DNA from: Clostridia bacterium
GTDB taxonomy: Bacteria > Bacillota > Clostridia > UBA1381 > UBA9506
NCBI GenBank assembly: GCA_017416855.1
Contig: JAFQAZ010000001.1
Location: forward strand, 113,861 to 177,860
Direction of reading: 5' to 3'
DNA: 64,000 nucleotides
Below, piece after piece: positions 62,032-64,000 of the stretch. A model generated the notes under the pieces. The model did no database searches. It was given only the letters and a program-made list of their open reading frames with translations, and was not told where the DNA came from. Position 1 is the first letter of the stretch. Each line of letters begins with the position of its first letter. The position numbers and the translations under genes are program-made.

Positions 62032-62103
62032 AAAGATTGACGGATTTTGGCGAAATAAAAAGCCTTCCTTTACACAAGGGAGCCATTAAAAGGAAGTGAG
62101 ATT

Positions 62104-62493
62104 TTGAAAGATAAGGAAATAATTATTAACGAAGATACTTTCGTAATGTGTGGAGAACCCTCTCCAAATTTAACGATTGAGAAAGCAAATCAAATATTTG
62201 ATGAAATTGAAACAGAAAAGGATATTGCTGCTTTATTTTCTGTCGTTCATAATAAGGCATGGTGGATAGAAGATGAAGAGTATGATTTTGAAGAAGGAAC
62301 AGAGGAATACAAAAAGGCTGTAGAAAGAACAGATAAGTGGTTTGCCTTATCAGATAAATTAAGAAATATGATATTTGATATACTTAAATCCGAGGGTATT
62401 GAAATACCCGACAAAGGACAAATTGTTGTATTAGAACCTTTTATGAGAAGAAATGGTTTTATCGATGGAAACGGATGGTGGATAAAGGAATAA
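62104..62493 (+). CDS. Unrecognised 129-residue acidic protein, TTG start
   Basis: The frame starts with TTG after AAAGGAAGTGAGA. The protein is rich in Glu and Asp, with IDEIETEKDIAALFSVVHNKAWWIEDEEYDFEEGTEEYKK in the middle and a short tail with Trp-Trp. No signal peptide or membrane segment is visible. I do not recognise a family. It could be a small stress or immunity-type protein, but nothing shows it. Confidence 0.6.
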   Translation: MKDKEIIINEDTFVMCGEPSPNLTIEKANQIFDEIETEKDIAALFSVVHNKAWWIEDEEYDFEEGTEEYKKAVERTDKWFALSDKLRNMIFDILKSEGIEIPDKGQIVVLEPFMRRNGFIDGNGWWIKE

Positions 62494-62535
62494 TTTTTTA
62501 CCCTAACTTGACAAAAACATAAGGTGGTTTATTAA

Positions 62536-63900
62536 ATGAATGACAAAAAGGAATTTTTAGCGACAGAGCCTATCGGTAAGCTTTTGTTCAGGCTGTCAAT
62601 CCCGACGGTTGTGGCACAGCTTATCAATATGCTTTACAATATAGTTGACCGCATATACATAGGTCATATGCCCGGAGACGGAAGCATGGCACTTACGGGT
62701 GTTGGTGTTTGTATGCCGATAATTATGCTTGTTGCGGCTTTTGCAGCTCTTGTAAGCTCAGGCGGTGCACCGAGAGCATCTATCTTTATGGGCGAAAAGG
62801 ATAATGAATCTGCCGAAAAGACGCTTGGTAACTGCTTTAGTTTGCAGATTGTTGTGTCGGTTATCCTAACCGTAGTTTTGCTTATATGGAACAAGGACTT
62901 GCTCCTTGCCTTTGGCGCAAGCGAAAACACAATCGGCTATGCAACCGATTATATGAGCATATACGCTATTGGTACTCTGTTTGTGCAGATGACCCTGGGC
63001 ATGAATACATTTATCACAGCACAAGGGTTCACTACTGTTTCTATGGTTTCAGTCATTATTGGTGCGGTGTGTAATATTGTGCTTGACCCCATATTTATTT
63101 TTGGATTCCAAATGGGTGTAAAAGGAGCGGCACTTGCAACTATTATTTCGCAGATGCTTTCATGCGTATGGATTATCTCTTTCCTTTGCGGTAAAAAAAC
63201 ACAGCTTAAACTAAAGAAAGAAAATTTGAAACTCAGAGCAGACATCATTCTGCCTTGCATCGCACTTGGAACAGCGGCATTTGTTATGCAGTCAAGCGAA
63301 AGTGTGATTTCCGTTTGCTTTAATTCTTCACTCCTTAAATATGGCGGAGATATTGCAGTCGGTGCTATGACCATTATGACAAGTGTAATGCAGTTTGCAA
63401 TGTTACCTCTGCAGGGAATTGCACAAGGTGCTCAACCCATTACAAGCTACAATTTCGGTGCTAAAAATGCGGGCAGGGTTAAGAAAACCTTCCGCCTGCT
63501 TTTAATCACTTGTTTAACATATTCCATAGCACTCTGGGCGGCGGTTATGATAGCACCTCAGATGTTTGTTAAGATATTTACATCGGATAGCACACTTGCA
63601 CAGTTTGCAGCACCGATGCTGAGAATTTATCTTGGCGGACTTGGTCTCTTTGGCATACAGATTGCCTGCCAGATGACCTTTACATCACTTGGCAAGGCGG
63701 CAAACTCCATTGTGGTTGCAGTTGTGCGTAAATTCGTATTGCTACTTCCGCTCATCTACATTATGCCAAGCCTTTTGGCAGACAAGACACAGGCGGTCTA
63801 TATGGCAGAACCCGTCGCAGATATTATTGCAGTTACATTTACGGCAATACTGTTTACATTCCAGTTTAAAAAGGCATTGAAAGAGATAACGGAGGTGTAA
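62536..63900 (+). CDS. MATE-family multidrug/cation efflux transporter
   Basis: The 454-residue membrane protein has about twelve helices and MATE signatures: [67 protein letters not shown] and [20 protein letters not shown]. It exports drugs or metabolites by Na+ or H+ antiport. AAGGTGG lies upstream of the ATG. The next gene starts three bases after its stop. Confidence 0.93.
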   Translation: MNDKKEFLATEPIGKLLFRLSIPTVVAQLINMLYNIVDRIYIGHMPGDGSMALTGVGVCMPIIMLVAAFAALVSSGGAPRASIFMGEKDNESAEKTLGNCFSLQIVVSVILTVVLLIWNKDLLLAFGASENTIGYATDYMSIYAIGTLFVQMTLGMNTFITAQGFTTVSMVSVIIGAVCNIVLDPIFIFGFQMGVKGAALATIISQMLSCVWIISFLCGKKTQLKLKKENLKLRADIILPCIALGTAAFVMQSSESVISVCFNSSLLKYGGDIAVGAMTIMTSVMQFAMLPLQGIAQGAQPITSYNFGAKNAGRVKKTFRLLLITCLTYSIALWAAVMIAPQMFVKIFTSDSTLAQFAAPMLRIYLGGLGLFGIQIACQMTFTSLGKAANSIVVAVVRKFVLLLPLIYIMPSLLADKTQAVYMAEPVADIIAVTFTAILFTFQFKKALKEITEV

Positions 63901-63902
63901 AA

Positions 63903-64000
63903 ATGAAGATAGTTATTGTTGGAGGAGTTGCAGGCGGTGCTACGGCTGCAGCAAGAATCAGAAGACTTGATGAAAATTCAGAGATAATAATTTTTGAGCG
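63903..64000 (+). CDS. FAD/NAD-linked disulfide reductase, N-terminal part
   Basis: A frame starting with ATG, preceded by GGAGG, opens [32 protein letters not shown], the FAD-binding loop of CoA-disulfide reductase and related enzymes. The rest lies outside the window. In such reductases a rhodanese domain is often fused at the C-terminus, which may be relevant to the broken rhodanese gene 2.6 kb upstream. Confidence 0.8.
   Translation, partial: MKIVIVGGVAGGATAAARIRRLDENSEIIIFE

Noticed and set aside
62508..62536. TTGACA before the MATE gene as a promoter
   Set aside because: No acceptable -10 hexamer lies at the right distance; a -10 would overlap the start codon. The same problem applies to TTGACA at 25311, whose nearest TATAAT is 25 bases away.

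Overview
The window looks like a chromosomal segment of a low-to-moderate G+C Gram-positive anaerobe, most likely an uncultured Clostridia-type gut bacterium. Evidence for Bacillota: a PolC-type replicative polymerase, hrcA-grpE-dnaK-dnaJ behind a perfect CIRCE operator, a PASTA kinase/PP2C pair in the rsmB-rlmN-prpC-prkC-rsgA-rpe-thiN order, Gram-positive LexA boxes in front of a LysM gene, a lysine riboswitch on asd-dapA-dapB, strong AGGAGG-type ribosome sites, and several TTG/GTG starts. Most promoters I found have 17-bp spacers. I saw no rRNA, tRNA, CRISPR array, transposase or prophage gene.

Layout. (1) 0-7 kb, plus strand: the tail of an unknown gene, then GH94 phosphorylase, a TIM-barrel sugar isomerase/epimerase, a Gfo/Idh/MocA oxidoreductase, GH3 and GH16. 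None of these enzymes has a signal peptide, so the block looks like intracellular processing of beta-linked oligosaccharides. (2) 7-13 kb: a minus-strand operon (enolase-superfamily dehydratase, UlaG-like lactonase, SDR, RraA-like aldolase, GH10), tightly coupled and divergent from an AraC regulator. In pathway order this could be dehydrogenase, lactonase, dehydratase, aldolase, a non-phosphorylative sugar-acid route. The two blocks converge on a strongly folded 114-nt element. (3) 13-17 kb: single genes (YbjN-like, dtd, 2-hydroxyacid dehydrogenase, YgjV-like, YhcH-like, one orphan), mostly with their own consensus promoters and terminators. (4) 17-25 kb: the rRNA-modification, Ser/Thr phosphorylation and ribosome-assembly operon. 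(5) 25-26.6 kb: an AT-richer group of membrane protein genes. (6) 26.6-41 kb, minus strand: dapB, dapA and asd under a lysine riboswitch; a DUF4432 epimerase, an exported phosphodiester glycosidase, galU and ttcA, whose leader is an array of short hairpins; xseA, nusB, radA and vanW; then tspO and an SOS-controlled LysM gene. (7) 41-57 kb, plus strand: ispG, polC, comEC, holA, the heat-shock operon, lplA and an M18 peptidase. (8) 57-64 kb: a PnuC-type transporter with a structured leader, PAP2, then a run of small single-domain genes, a broken lipoprotein-rhodanese gene, a RibD-C reductase, a MATE transporter and the start of an FAD/NAD-linked disulfide reductase.

The points most worth a second look are the candidate oxidative sugar pathway (8.5-12.3 kb), the Gfo/Idh plus epimerase pair among glycosidases (2.5-4.6 kb), the folded element at 7.03-7.14 kb, the hairpin-array leader at 34.8-34.9 kb, the degenerate phosphoesterase domain at about 30.8-31.4 kb, and the pnuC leader at 57.9-58.0 kb. 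All family calls come from reading motifs by eye; no database search was run.
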